Source of the DNA: CAJUPY01 sp051871275
GTDB lineage: Bacteria; Bacteroidota; Bacteroidia; Bacteroidales; Muribaculaceae
Direction of reading: 5' to 3'
Assembly (NCBI GenBank): GCA_051871275.1
Contig: JBJECR010000084.1
Location: 1 to 11,195 of the forward strand
Length of the DNA: 11,195 bases
Below are positions 1 through 6,977 of the stretch, piece by piece (position 1 is the stretch's first letter; the number at the start of each line of letters is the position of its first letter). A program made the translations under genes and the position numbers. A model generated the notes under the pieces. It worked only from the letters and a program-made list of their open reading frames with translations. It made no database searches and was not told the DNA's origin.

Positions 1-2
1 AT

Positions 3-323
3 CTGCTCACAATTCCACAGTGTGACAATACTAATTATGAGGGGCATTATCAGCAGATGCTTTATGTAATATTCTCGCTGTTAGGCAGATACGTAGATGT
101 GGAAGTCCGCACGCCAAAAGGCAGAGTAGATATGGTAATGAACTCCGGCAAGGCACTTTATCTCTTCGAACTCAAACTGAACAAGTCTGCAGAAGCGGCT
201 ATGAATCAGATAAATCTGAAAAATTATCCATCCCGCTTTGCCCTCACAGGACTGCCAATAATAAAAGTCGGCATCAATTTCAATTCCGAAACTCACACCA
301 TTGAGGACTGGGTGATTGAATAA
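3..323 (+). CDS. PD-(D/E)XK nuclease / AAA-ATPase-like family protein, C-terminal part (5' end outside the window)
   Basis: The reading frame is open from base 3, upstream of the first ATG at 57, so this is the last 106 residues of a longer protein and not a small gene. The visible part begins with a HYQQMLYVIFSLLG helix, then VEVRTPKGRVDMVM and LYLFELKLNKSAEAAMNQI. The Asp of GRVD and the Glu/Lys of FELK fit the catalytic pattern of the PD-(D/E)XK nuclease fold, and the SAEAAMNQI-K-Y helix that follows is typical of the C-terminal domain in the large Bacteroidota family of AAA-ATPase-like proteins with this nuclease tail (DUF1703). In full-length members an N-terminal P-loop ATPase domain precedes it; that part is not visible. 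The biological role of the family is not settled. A terminator follows at 464-489, so it is not transcriptionally coupled to the fimbrial operon. Confidence 0.85.
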   Translation: MLTIPQCDNTNYEGHYQQMLYVIFSLLGRYVDVEVRTPKGRVDMVMNSGKALYLFELKLNKSAEAAMNQINLKNYPSRFALTGLPIIKVGINFNSETHTIEDWVIE

Positions 324-328
324 GTCGA

Positions 329-370
329 GAGTCAAGAGTCTAGAGTCAAGGGTCTAGAGTCTAGAGACGA
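329..370. repeat. Degenerate 7-bp tandem repeat, consensus GAGTCWA
   Basis: Five consecutive heptads lie at 329-335 (GAGTCAA), 336-342 (GAGTCTA), 343-349 (GAGTCAA), 350-356 (GGGTCTA) and 357-363 (GAGTCTA), with a decayed sixth unit (GAGACGA) at 364-370. A further isolated GAGTCAA is at 407-413. The array begins six bases after the stop codon of the nuclease gene. It has no coding potential and no known function; it looks like an intergenic minisatellite. Confidence 0.8.
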
Positions 371-382
371 TGCCACGGCATC
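369..382. repeat. Short palindrome GATGCC-AC-GGCATC
   Basis: A perfect 6-bp inverted repeat with a 2-base centre directly abuts the heptad array. It lacks a following T-run, so it is not an intrinsic terminator. It may be part of a REP-like palindromic element, but a single copy cannot show this. Confidence 0.5.
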
Positions 383-462
383 CCAAATGAATCAGCCAAG
401 GGGCAAGAGTCAATAATCCCAAATCAGTGTAAAATATTTTTCCAAAAGCTATTTTTTACGTC

Positions 463-490
463 AAAAAACCGGCAATATTGCCGGTTTTTG
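463..490. terminator. Bidirectional intrinsic terminator
   Basis: Bases 464-489 form a perfect 13+13 palindrome: A5-CCGGCAAT followed by ATTGCCGG-T5. The GC-rich core CCGGCAAT/ATTGCCGG, flanked by an A-run on the left and a T-run on the right, is a textbook factor-independent terminator that works on both strands. It lies 140 bases after the nuclease stop codon and separates that gene from the fimbrial operon. Confidence 0.85.
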
Positions 491-570
491 TAGATAAAAG
501 TATTCCTGATGAAAACAAAAGGCAGCAAGAATTGGCATCTCTTCTTAGAACAAAGGATTCAATAACATTC

Positions 571-585
571 TTTATGTAACATAAA
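571..585. promoter_or_regulatory. Dyad TTTATGT-A-ACATAAA, possible operator
   Basis: A perfect 7-bp inverted repeat around a single central base lies 121-135 bases upstream of the promoter's -33 box. The compact 15-bp dyad has the size of a dimeric regulator site, but nothing identifies the regulator, and AT-rich dyads of this kind arise by chance fairly often. Confidence 0.3.
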
Positions 586-633
586 TAACGTGCTGAAAGC
601 ACTGTCTTGCAAGCACATAACTGATTTTTTGTG

Positions 634-653
634 CCATTTTATAGCAAAAATGG
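634..653. repeat. Inverted repeat CCATTTT ... AAAATGG
   Basis: Seven-base arms (634-640 and 647-653) surround a 6-base loop in the AT-rich stretch before the operon. A second small hairpin, GTGCT-GAA-AGCAC, is at 590-602. Both lie upstream of the predicted promoter, so they would not be in the operon leader. Function unknown. Confidence 0.3.
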
Positions 654-689
654 TTAAATTTTGTTATTTTTTGTAAATATTTATGTATT

Positions 690-698
690 GGGGGGGGG
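690..698 (+). repeat. Homopolymeric G9 tract upstream of the operon promoter
   Basis: Nine consecutive G residues sit in otherwise strongly AT-rich DNA, ending seven bases before the predicted -33 box (706-709). Runs of this length are prone to slipped-strand length change, and in other bacteria poly-G or poly-C tracts next to promoters of surface structures cause phase variation. Here that role is inferred from position only. Confidence 0.7.
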
Positions 699-705
699 TA
701 ATTTC

Positions 706-736
706 TTTCGTATTATGCAAAATGTGTTTATATTTG
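706..736 (+). promoter_or_regulatory. Bacteroidota-type promoter of the fimbrial operon
   Basis: TATATTTG at 729-736 matches the -7 consensus TAnnTTTG exactly. TTTC at 706-709 matches three of four bases of the -33 element TTTG, with a 19-base spacer, which is the usual spacing for the primary sigma factor of this phylum. Transcription would start a few bases after 736, giving a leader of only about 20 bases before the ATG at 762. It is the only good match in the intergenic region, and no comparable match was seen in the short gaps inside the operon. Confidence 0.7.
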
Positions 737-761
737 CGTTGCCAAAAGGAAAGTTTTGCCT

Positions 762-1949
762 ATGAAAAAGGACACGTACAAGCGAATAAACACCCTACAA
801 TGGAAGAAATTTTTCATTGCTATGATTTTTGCGTGTCTTTGTTTAGGAGCAAAAGCACAGGCATACACAGACACTTTGAGCGTAACGGTGTATTTTCCTT
901 GCGGCAGTAGCAATATTGCAAAATACCCCGCCAATATTAAATCCTTAGGAGACTTTATCCAGCAGTTGGACTCTGTGGGACAGGTCTATGTAATCAAACC
1001 CGTAAGCCTCTCCCTCACCTCATCAACCTCTCCGGAAGGCGGACTAAACATCAATCGCAAGATTTCTCGCCACAGAGGTCAAGCCGCTTTAGACTATCTT
1101 ATCAATCATTCCGAAACATTCAGGGAAATTTCTTCGGCTATAGAATGTCAGACCGACGAACTCACCACAAATCACTTGAGGAGCAAGACAAAACGGACAA
1201 AGTATCCGAAGATGCGTTATGCCAAAGTGACACTTCACATCACGGGCGAGTCAAAAGAACCTGTAATGGTGGATGTTGAGCCGGGAACGTCCGACAGCAT
1301 ACCGGAAGAAACCGAGATAATACCTATAATAGTGCCGAGCGACACCGTGGCACCCGAGCCGCCGGTGATTGTTGAACTGCCGGATTCCCTTGTCAGTCGC
1401 CCTATTCTCTTCGTGAAAACAAACCTGCTCTACGATTTGCTGACAGTGGTTAACGCTTCCGTGGAAGTGCCTATCACAGACAGATTCACAATAGAGGGCA
1501 CATACGTAAATCCCTGGTGGAGAGATACTTCAAACCACAAAACTCTGCAAATTCGCTACGGTGCAATCACTCCGAGGTATTACTTCATGAACACCGAAGA
1601 GCCATACACCTCTTTCTTTGCAGGACTGACCGTAGGCACAGGTAAATACGACCTGCAGTGGACACGCCGCGGAGTTCAAGGCACAATGTGGAACGTATCC
1701 CCTACTTTCGGCTATACTCACTACATTGCCAAAAGGTGGAAGATGGAATACTCCGCCTCCGTGGGCTATTTGCAGACGGAATACTGGAAATACACTCAGG
1801 TCTATGACACACAAAAATACGGTACTATCAAGGTTAAGGACTATCCTTGGGTGTCACACACTCTGAAAACCGTCTTTCCCGTATCTCTCAACGTGTCAAT
1901 AGTTTATACGTTTAACCACACAAAACGCATAAAGCATCATGAACGCTAA
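762..1949 (+). CDS. OmpA-like / DUF3575 outer-membrane protein of the fimbrial operon
   Basis: The first operon gene encodes 395 residues. ATG 762 is chosen over the in-frame TTG at 756 because it directly precedes a basic stretch and the hydrophobic core of a signal peptide (about 17-32, ending AKAQA; no convincing lipobox). Residues about 39-165 resemble an OmpA-like domain: VTVYFPCGSS near the start, then TSPEGGLNINRKISRHRGQAALDYL (89-113) like the OmpA 'SPEG...N..LS..RA..v..YL' segment. A Pro/Glu-rich linker (about 168-210) follows. Residues 215-393 match DUF3575: ILFVKTNLLYD, NPWWR, then alternating aromatic strands of a small outer-membrane beta-barrel. Genes of this type commonly precede fimbrillin genes in Bacteroidales. 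A role in holding or assembling the pilus at the outer membrane is inferred. The gene overlaps the next by 11 bases. Confidence 0.8.
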   Translation: MKKDTYKRINTLQWKKFFIAMIFACLCLGAKAQAYTDTLSVTVYFPCGSSNIAKYPANIKSLGDFIQQLDSVGQVYVIKPVSLSLTSSTSPEGGLNINRKISRHRGQAALDYLINHSETFREISSAIECQTDELTTNHLRSKTKRTKYPKMRYAKVTLHITGESKEPVMVDVEPGTSDSIPEETEIIPIIVPSDTVAPEPPVIVELPDSLVSRPILFVKTNLLYDLLTVVNASVEVPITDRFTIEGTYVNPWWRDTSNHKTLQIRYGAITPRYYFMNTEEPYTSFFAGLTVGTGKYDLQWTRRGVQGTMWNVSPTFGYTHYIAKRWKMEYSASVGYLQTEYWKYTQVYDTQKYGTIKVKDYPWVSHTLKTVFPVSLNVSIVYTFNHTKRIKHHER

Positions 1950-2973
1950 AAATATCATGCATATTATATTTTTCGGTGTTGTGATGATGCTCTGTTCGTG
2001 TGCACGGGACCACCTTTATTATGAAGCAAAAAGTCGCAATCTCGTGCAACTGAATATAGACTGGAGTCAGACAGCTTTCTGGGAGGAAAATGCGAAATAC
2101 AACAGAGATAACCCTATAAACGGCGTGACAGTGTTTGCATTTGACTCCGAGACGCACCAATTTGCGAAAGAACTGCCGCCGGATGCAAACTGGCATACAC
2201 CGAGGATAAATCTTGACCCCGGTACATACAATTTGATAGTGATAAACGACAGCCGCGTAGAACTGCCGAATATCAACCTCAACACGGAGCAAAATTTTGA
2301 AGATTTCAGTGCTTACATCACTGCAGACACTGTGTTTAACAATGAATATCCGGACTATCTGACGGTTTCAAGCGTCCTCAACGTGCTATTCGAACCGCCA
2401 TACAACGACTATTTCTATGACCAACCGGAAGAATACATTCACGACATAGTGACGATGGAAACACCCACCGTTCAGCACCCCGTGACAAAGAAAGTAAACA
2501 TAAACGTGTATGTGAAAGGTATAAACTACTGCAGAGGTATGCAGCCGTCTTATATCACGGGACTCGCCAAGTCCGTGAACCTTGCCACGGAAATACCCGG
2601 CAAGCAGACGGCGGTCTTTGCCTACAACCTGGTAAACCGCGAATACCGCAGCTGCGACTACACCGAGGCTATGCTCACACAGACGTTTAACACTTACAGT
2701 TTCAACAAAGAAAATCTCCTTACAGGACAGAAATTTGAAGTGACGCTGAACTTTGTGCTTGTGAACAACGAAGTTCACACCGTGAAAGCAGACGTCACGG
2801 AGCAATTTGTTCAGTGGCTCAAAGACAGAGACATAGACGGAAACATTTACGACGATATAGACATATACTTGGAGTTGGCATTGCCACCCACAGACCCATC
2901 ATCGTCTGACGTAGAGGGATTTGCACCCGAAACATTACCCTGGAACGATATAGAACAAGAAATAACACTTTAA
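1939..2973 (+). CDS. DUF5119 lipoprotein, FimB/Mfa2-like fimbrial anchor
   Basis: A 344-residue predicted lipoprotein: the hydrophobic segment ends in L18-C19-S20-C21, with C21 the likely lipidated cysteine. It begins inside the preceding gene (11-base overlap), implying translational coupling; a second in-frame ATG at 1957 also keeps the signal peptide. The mature protein follows the DUF5119 pattern: CARDHLYYE, LNIDW, NGVTVFAF (61-68), PGTYNLIVIND (94-104), a mid-protein VNINVYVKGI strand with SYITGLAKSV (from 186), and EVTLNFVLVNN (from 267). DUF5119 proteins take the anchor position beside fimbrillins and are related to the P. gingivalis FimB/Mfa2 anchors that fix the pilus to the outer membrane and limit its length. 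Its last ten residues, WNDIEQEITL, mirror those of the major fimbrillin. Its only Ser-Arg near the N-terminus is 12 residues after C21, unlike the fimbrillins' sites. Confidence 0.8.
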   Translation: MNAKNIMHIIFFGVVMMLCSCARDHLYYEAKSRNLVQLNIDWSQTAFWEENAKYNRDNPINGVTVFAFDSETHQFAKELPPDANWHTPRINLDPGTYNLIVINDSRVELPNINLNTEQNFEDFSAYITADTVFNNEYPDYLTVSSVLNVLFEPPYNDYFYDQPEEYIHDIVTMETPTVQHPVTKKVNINVYVKGINYCRGMQPSYITGLAKSVNLATEIPGKQTAVFAYNLVNREYRSCDYTEAMLTQTFNTYSFNKENLLTGQKFEVTLNFVLVNNEVHTVKADVTEQFVQWLKDRDIDGNIYDDIDIYLELALPPTDPSSSDVEGFAPETLPWNDIEQEITL

Positions 2974-3008
2974 AAATTAATAACAATTAAAACCAAAATT
3001 TTATTACG

Positions 3009-4166
3009 ATGAAGAAGTTTTATTTATTAGTATGCCCGGCACTGCTCGCACTGAGCAGCTGCTCAAATGAAGCAAATGAAAACGGCATCTTGGACAAGAC
3101 AGACGCAATCTCTTTTGCAGCGTACCCGACAAAATCTCGTGCTGTTGATGCTGATGTAACATCAGACAACATGAAAGGAGACAAATTTGGTGTTGCAGGT
3201 TATTCAAGCAATAAATTATACCTGAACAGCGGAACAAATGCTGGTGTCGCTCAATATTTTGTTGAAAGTTCCGGTACATGGGAATATGTAGATCTGGCAG
3301 AATTGAAATTCTGGCCTAATACCAACATGGATTTCTATGCATATTTCCCATATTCAGACAATGCAACATTTGCTGCAACGAACAACGATGCTGAAAACAG
3401 CACTGTTATGACTATTCCAAACGTTGATTGCTCACACGATGTTCTCTTTGCTTTTGCAGGCAACCAGAGCAAACAAACACGTGTTCCTCTCACATTCCAC
3501 CACGCTTTCTCAAAAATCAAAACTTTGCAGATTGAAATGCCTGCAGAAGGTCTTGTTTATAAGAGCGGTTGCCAGGTAGAAATATTAAGTGCCGAATTCA
3601 TATATACAAGGACTAAAGGTGATGTCAAAGTGGATAAAGGTGGAGCTGCTTCTTATTCTTATGTTGCAGAATCCAACCTTGCTCTTAAAGAAATATTATC
3701 ACCGTCCAGAATAATCAATAGCACAAATACCTCTACCAATGTTATTGATTACGGCACAAGTTCAAAAGGCTATTTCTTTGCAACATCTGCAACAAAAGTA
3801 AACGAAGTAACAGGAACCGGAGCACTTATGTGGGACGGTGTAAAGGCAACTATTGGAGAAACAGGCAAACTTTCTACCAGCGGTTTTGTATGCCTCAAAC
3901 TTACTTGCAAAGTTTGGAACGGAACAAGCCATTACTACGTTGGTGATGCTTACAATTTCGGTGAAGTTTATATTCCTCTCAAAGGCACAGATTCAGATTC
4001 AAATGAAGTATCAACATTTGATGCCGGCAAACGCTACATTTACAAGATTGTCATGAAAGACAACGTGGGTTTCACAGACGAAGGTGACCCAATCCTCACT
4101 CCTATCCTCTTCAGCGTTAACAGCGTTGACGACTGGAGCGACGTAACAGTTACTATCACACTCTAA
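3009..4166 (+). CDS. Major fimbrillin (Mfa-like, type V pilus stalk subunit)
   Basis: A 385-residue fimbrillin-family lipoprotein. The signal peptide ends LSSC (C18), and acidic residues follow. S43-R44|A45 is a likely site for the Arg-specific cut that frees the assembly groove, 26 residues after the cysteine. Family marks include DKFGVAGYSS (58-67), FWPNTNMDFYAYFPYS (101-116), DVLFAF, and LTFHHAFSKI (161-170), the 'F.H.fsKi' strand typical of Mfa_like_1 proteins. It ends VDDWSDVTVTITL, a C-terminal strand fitting the donor strand used in polymerisation. It follows the anchor gene by 35 AT-rich bases. By hand count about half of its valine codons are GTT and only two are GTG, whereas GTG dominates in the neighbouring genes. 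This suggests selection for high expression and supports a stalk role. The assignment as major rather than accessory subunit is inference. Confidence 0.85.
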   Translation: MKKFYLLVCPALLALSSCSNEANENGILDKTDAISFAAYPTKSRAVDADVTSDNMKGDKFGVAGYSSNKLYLNSGTNAGVAQYFVESSGTWEYVDLAELKFWPNTNMDFYAYFPYSDNATFAATNNDAENSTVMTIPNVDCSHDVLFAFAGNQSKQTRVPLTFHHAFSKIKTLQIEMPAEGLVYKSGCQVEILSAEFIYTRTKGDVKVDKGGAASYSYVAESNLALKEILSPSRIINSTNTSTNVIDYGTSSKGYFFATSATKVNEVTGTGALMWDGVKATIGETGKLSTSGFVCLKLTCKVWNGTSHYYVGDAYNFGEVYIPLKGTDSDSNEVSTFDAGKRYIYKIVMKDNVGFTDEGDPILTPILFSVNSVDDWSDVTVTITL

Positions 4167-4180
4167 AAGAGAAAAATAAC

Positions 4181-5164
4181 GTGAAGTTGCATAATACGGC
4201 AATTTTATTGTCCATTATTTTGCTTCTGCACAGTTGCAATAACGTGGATGAATTCTCCGGGGGAAAAACCTCCGGGGAATCACCCATTTTAATATCTGCC
4301 GAACCGGCGGCACCATTCTCCCGAGGTTATATCCCCACGGGAATGTATGATAATTTTAAAGTTTTCACCGCTTCCGAAAAAGGCGGCACACAGACAGTGG
4401 TGATGGACGGCTATGATGTGAAATTCATCACAGACGACTGGACTTACGTCACAGACACGCAGCCGCTGATGTTTTGGGACAGCAAAGCAGACAGTTATCT
4501 CTTCACTGCAGGTGCACCCATCAGCACCGTTTCCGCTATCAGCACATCCGCAATGACACTCAAGCTCAAACAAAACACAGCGGAGAGTGCTATGGCAGCA
4601 GAGCCGCTGAAAATAGAGAAAAGTTCGCCAAACTTCGGCAAAACGGTAAATCTCAGATTCGGCTATGCTCACTGCAGAGTGTGCGTGGCTTTCAAAAAAA
4701 ATGCAGCGGCAGAAACATCGGTCACAGGTATCACGCTCACACCCGATGCTGAAATCACTACTGAAGGAGACTTGACCTACTCCTACGATTGGAGTACAGC
4801 CACCCCTACAGCCACTTCCGTCGTAAATTCCACCGCAAAAAGCAGTGACAGTTTCAGTTTTGAAAATGTCACTATCCCCTCAAACACGGCAGACGCAATA
4901 GTTTCCGCCACTCGCTACTACTGCGTGCCGGATGCCGCAAACACCACCGGCTGGACAGTGTCACTCAGCTGCGACGGAGAACTGAAAACAGCCCCTTTCA
5001 TAAACACTTACACATGGGAAAGCGGCAAAAACTACATTTATATCTTCGCTCTGGAAGAAAAATCACCCAAACTCGTAAAAGTAATCTCGGAAGAATTGAA
5101 ATACTTTGACTGTAACGACATCATTCCGGGAGGCAGTTTCTCCGATGAAGATATGACCGAATAA
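4181..5164 (+). CDS. Minor fimbrillin-family lipoprotein, possible adaptor
   Basis: A 327-residue protein starting at GTG 4181, 14 bases after the major fimbrillin stop. No ATG precedes the signal peptide in frame, and the GTG directly gives MKLHN, a hydrophobic core and the lipobox L-H-S-C (C19). F46-S47-R48|G49 is the predicted activation cut. Fimbrillin features are NFKVFTAS, PLMFWDSKADSYLFTAGAP, KTVNLRFGYAHCRVCVAF (the 'F.HA...' strand) and TYTWESGKNYIYIFAL near the end, equivalent to the GKRYIYKI strand of the major subunit. It lacks the usual W...ITL C-terminal strand and ends instead in an acidic tail (GGSFSDEDMTE). The weaker start codon, ordinary codon use and position between the stalk gene and the lectin-bearing genes suggest a low-abundance adaptor or accessory subunit. 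That role is inferred. Confidence 0.75.
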   Translation: MKLHNTAILLSIILLLHSCNNVDEFSGGKTSGESPILISAEPAAPFSRGYIPTGMYDNFKVFTASEKGGTQTVVMDGYDVKFITDDWTYVTDTQPLMFWDSKADSYLFTAGAPISTVSAISTSAMTLKLKQNTAESAMAAEPLKIEKSSPNFGKTVNLRFGYAHCRVCVAFKKNAAAETSVTGITLTPDAEITTEGDLTYSYDWSTATPTATSVVNSTAKSSDSFSFENVTIPSNTADAIVSATRYYCVPDAANTTGWTVSLSCDGELKTAPFINTYTWESGKNYIYIFALEEKSPKLVKVISEELKYFDCNDIIPGGSFSDEDMTE

Positions 5165-5177
5165 AAACTGCAAAAGA

Positions 5178-6974
5178 ATGAAATACACCTGTCAAATACT
5201 GTTTGCGTTACTTCTGCTCTCCTCCTGCACGGAAGAGCAAGTACTCCGCGACTCCGTGAAAAAACTTGAAATCACATTTGCGGAACCGCAGTCCAGGAGC
5301 ATCTGGAGCGACAAAACAGATACGGAAGACAAAGTGGTATATATCTGGGAAAACAGCACAAATATGCTCACTGCTATCAAGCACGGCAGCAGTTATGTGC
5401 CATTTTACGGTGACCTTTCTTCCGCCGCACAGTACCATTCACAAACCAAATTTGAAACCGTTGACTCGGAAAACTCCAAAATCAAGTTAGAAACCTTATA
5501 CGGCGTGAAATACGACGTGGCAGACAATGCCTACGTTTATCCCGTGGCTGCAGGCGACGAAATGTACTGCTGCCACCCTATAAACGAGCACACAAATGTG
5601 ACAAGCGGCAGCGATGCCGTTACCGTGGATATGCATCTGCCCTCCACTTTCACCTGCAATCAACTTAAAAACGACCTCACATCGTTCAGAGATTACTCAT
5701 ACGTCTATACTTCCACCACAATACAATCCGTTAACGACAACAACGTGATTGCCAACACTTCGCACTTCAACTCCGCTTGTGCCATAATCCGATTTAATAT
5801 TACAAACAATATCTCTTCCGACATTATCATTTCCGGCATAAAAATGGAAGCGGAAGACGGCACTAAAATATTCCCGAACGTACTGAGATTCGCAAACGGC
5901 AGCGTTGCGGAACAAGAAAACAAAACGGAATACTACAGCCGTCTCACTACAAGCATAGAGGACAACGTGACAATACCTCGCTCACAAAAAGGCGTGTTTT
6001 ACGATATGTGCTTCCCTCTTGACGGTGATTTCAGTAGCGTGCCGCTTGTGTTCATAATAGACACAAACTACCTCACATACCGCCTGAAACTTGACTCCAA
6101 CGTGATTGAAAATCACAAATTCGAGGCAGGGAAAATATATACTTTCAATTTCACCCTGAGTGAGAAAGAAATACGCCTGAACATGATAGAAATAGAAAGG
6201 TGCACAACATACAATATAGACAACACGGAATCACTCAACATAATTATTTCACCTGACGCTATCTGGGACCAAACGGGCTACAGCACGGCACAAATGGTGT
6301 TTGTAAGCCTGGGTATGTCCATCACCATTGACAGCACGGACTACGAAGTGCTATGGGCTACTTGCAACCTCGGTGCTATGGAACCTATTGAAACGGGAAA
6401 CCATTACGCTTGGGGCGAAGCAACAACAAAAGATGCCAATCTCTACTCACCTGACGGCTACACCGGCACAGCCACTTCAGACATTATGGGAACGGATTTC
6501 GATGCCGTAAAAGCATACCTCGGTGACGGCTACTGGCTCTGGAGAACACCATCACAGCAAATGTGGCAGGACATAATAGACCAATGCAACTGGAAATGGA
6601 GCACGGTGAAAAAGGTAGAAGAAGGCGATACTTCCGAAGAAAATTTGGACTTTGACGCCTCCGTATGGGAAGTGACAAAAAGAGATGCGGACAACAAACT
6701 CATAGGACTGATTTACCTCCCTATCACCGGCTATTCCGGCTATGATGAAAACTCCGGCACTTACGGAAAAGTGAAAAAAGCACGATGCCAATACTGGACC
6801 TCCACACCATGCAGCGGCACAGCCGGAGGAACGGAAAAAGCATGGGCTTTTGAAACAACATACGTTACCGAATCCGGTAGCGGCAACGGTCACATGACCA
6901 CCCAGGCACTGAAAGAATGCGACAGGTACAACGGATATTCAATCAGACCCGTTCTGCTGAAAAGAAAAAATTAG
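5178..6974 (+). CDS. Fimbrillin-like lipoprotein with one C-terminal FISUMP/lectin-like domain (putative tip adhesin 1)
   Basis: A 598-residue lipoprotein: the signal peptide ends LSSC (C17), followed by the acidic TEEQ export-type signal. S39-R40|S41 is the probable activation site. Residues about 41-345 form a divergent fimbrillin-like part, recognisable in ACAIIRFNITNN...IIISGIKM and in FEAGKIYTFNFTL near its end. Residues about 374-594 form a different domain: VSLGMSITI, LWATCNLGA (392-400), GNHYAWGEA (407-415), GYWLWRTPS (451-459), then YWTST and a terminal GYSIRPVL. This order matches the Fibrobacter-succinogenes-major-paralogous (FISUMP) type domain common in Bacteroidota surface proteins, which resembles C-type-lectin-like folds. 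Several Cys in this half could pair as disulfides. Having no fimbrillin donor strand at its C-terminus suits a tip position. The ligand is unknown; carbohydrate binding is only a possibility. Confidence 0.75.
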   Translation: MKYTCQILFALLLLSSCTEEQVLRDSVKKLEITFAEPQSRSIWSDKTDTEDKVVYIWENSTNMLTAIKHGSSYVPFYGDLSSAAQYHSQTKFETVDSENSKIKLETLYGVKYDVADNAYVYPVAAGDEMYCCHPINEHTNVTSGSDAVTVDMHLPSTFTCNQLKNDLTSFRDYSYVYTSTTIQSVNDNNVIANTSHFNSACAIIRFNITNNISSDIIISGIKMEAEDGTKIFPNVLRFANGSVAEQENKTEYYSRLTTSIEDNVTIPRSQKGVFYDMCFPLDGDFSSVPLVFIIDTNYLTYRLKLDSNVIENHKFEAGKIYTFNFTLSEKEIRLNMIEIERCTTYNIDNTESLNIIISPDAIWDQTGYSTAQMVFVSLGMSITIDSTDYEVLWATCNLGAMEPIETGNHYAWGEATTKDANLYSPDGYTGTATSDIMGTDFDAVKAYLGDGYWLWRTPSQQMWQDIIDQCNWKWSTVKKVEEGDTSEENLDFDASVWEVTKRDADNKLIGLIYLPITGYSGYDENSGTYGKVKKARCQYWTSTPCSGTAGGTEKAWAFETTYVTESGSGNGHMTTQALKECDRYNGYSIRPVLLKRKN

Positions 6975-6977
6975 CAA

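Noticed and set aside
509..565. 18-codon reading frame in the intergenic region
   Set aside because: Too short, no recognisable sequence and no promoter or context supporting translation.
634..653. Second intrinsic terminator
   Set aside because: The stem is AT-rich with no clean T-run, and it lies upstream of the promoter where no gene needs ending.
756..761. In-frame TTG at 756 as start of the OmpA-like/DUF3575 gene
   Set aside because: ATG 762 is only two codons downstream, gives a normal signal peptide, and TTG starts are rare.
490..761. Invertible promoter, as used for many Bacteroidales surface loci
   Set aside because: No matching inverted repeats flanking the promoter and no recombinase gene in the window.
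1912..2805. Long open frames on the minus strand opposite the anchor and other fimbrial genes
   Set aside because: They lie fully inside well-supported genes, have no family resemblance, and arise from codon bias of the sense strand.
6294..6974. Formylglycine-generating-enzyme or other catalytic function for the C-terminal domains
   Set aside because: The fold class may be related, but the VDLGL/WGE/W.xP/RPV pattern fits FISUMP-type domains and no catalytic cysteine pattern of that enzyme is recognisable.
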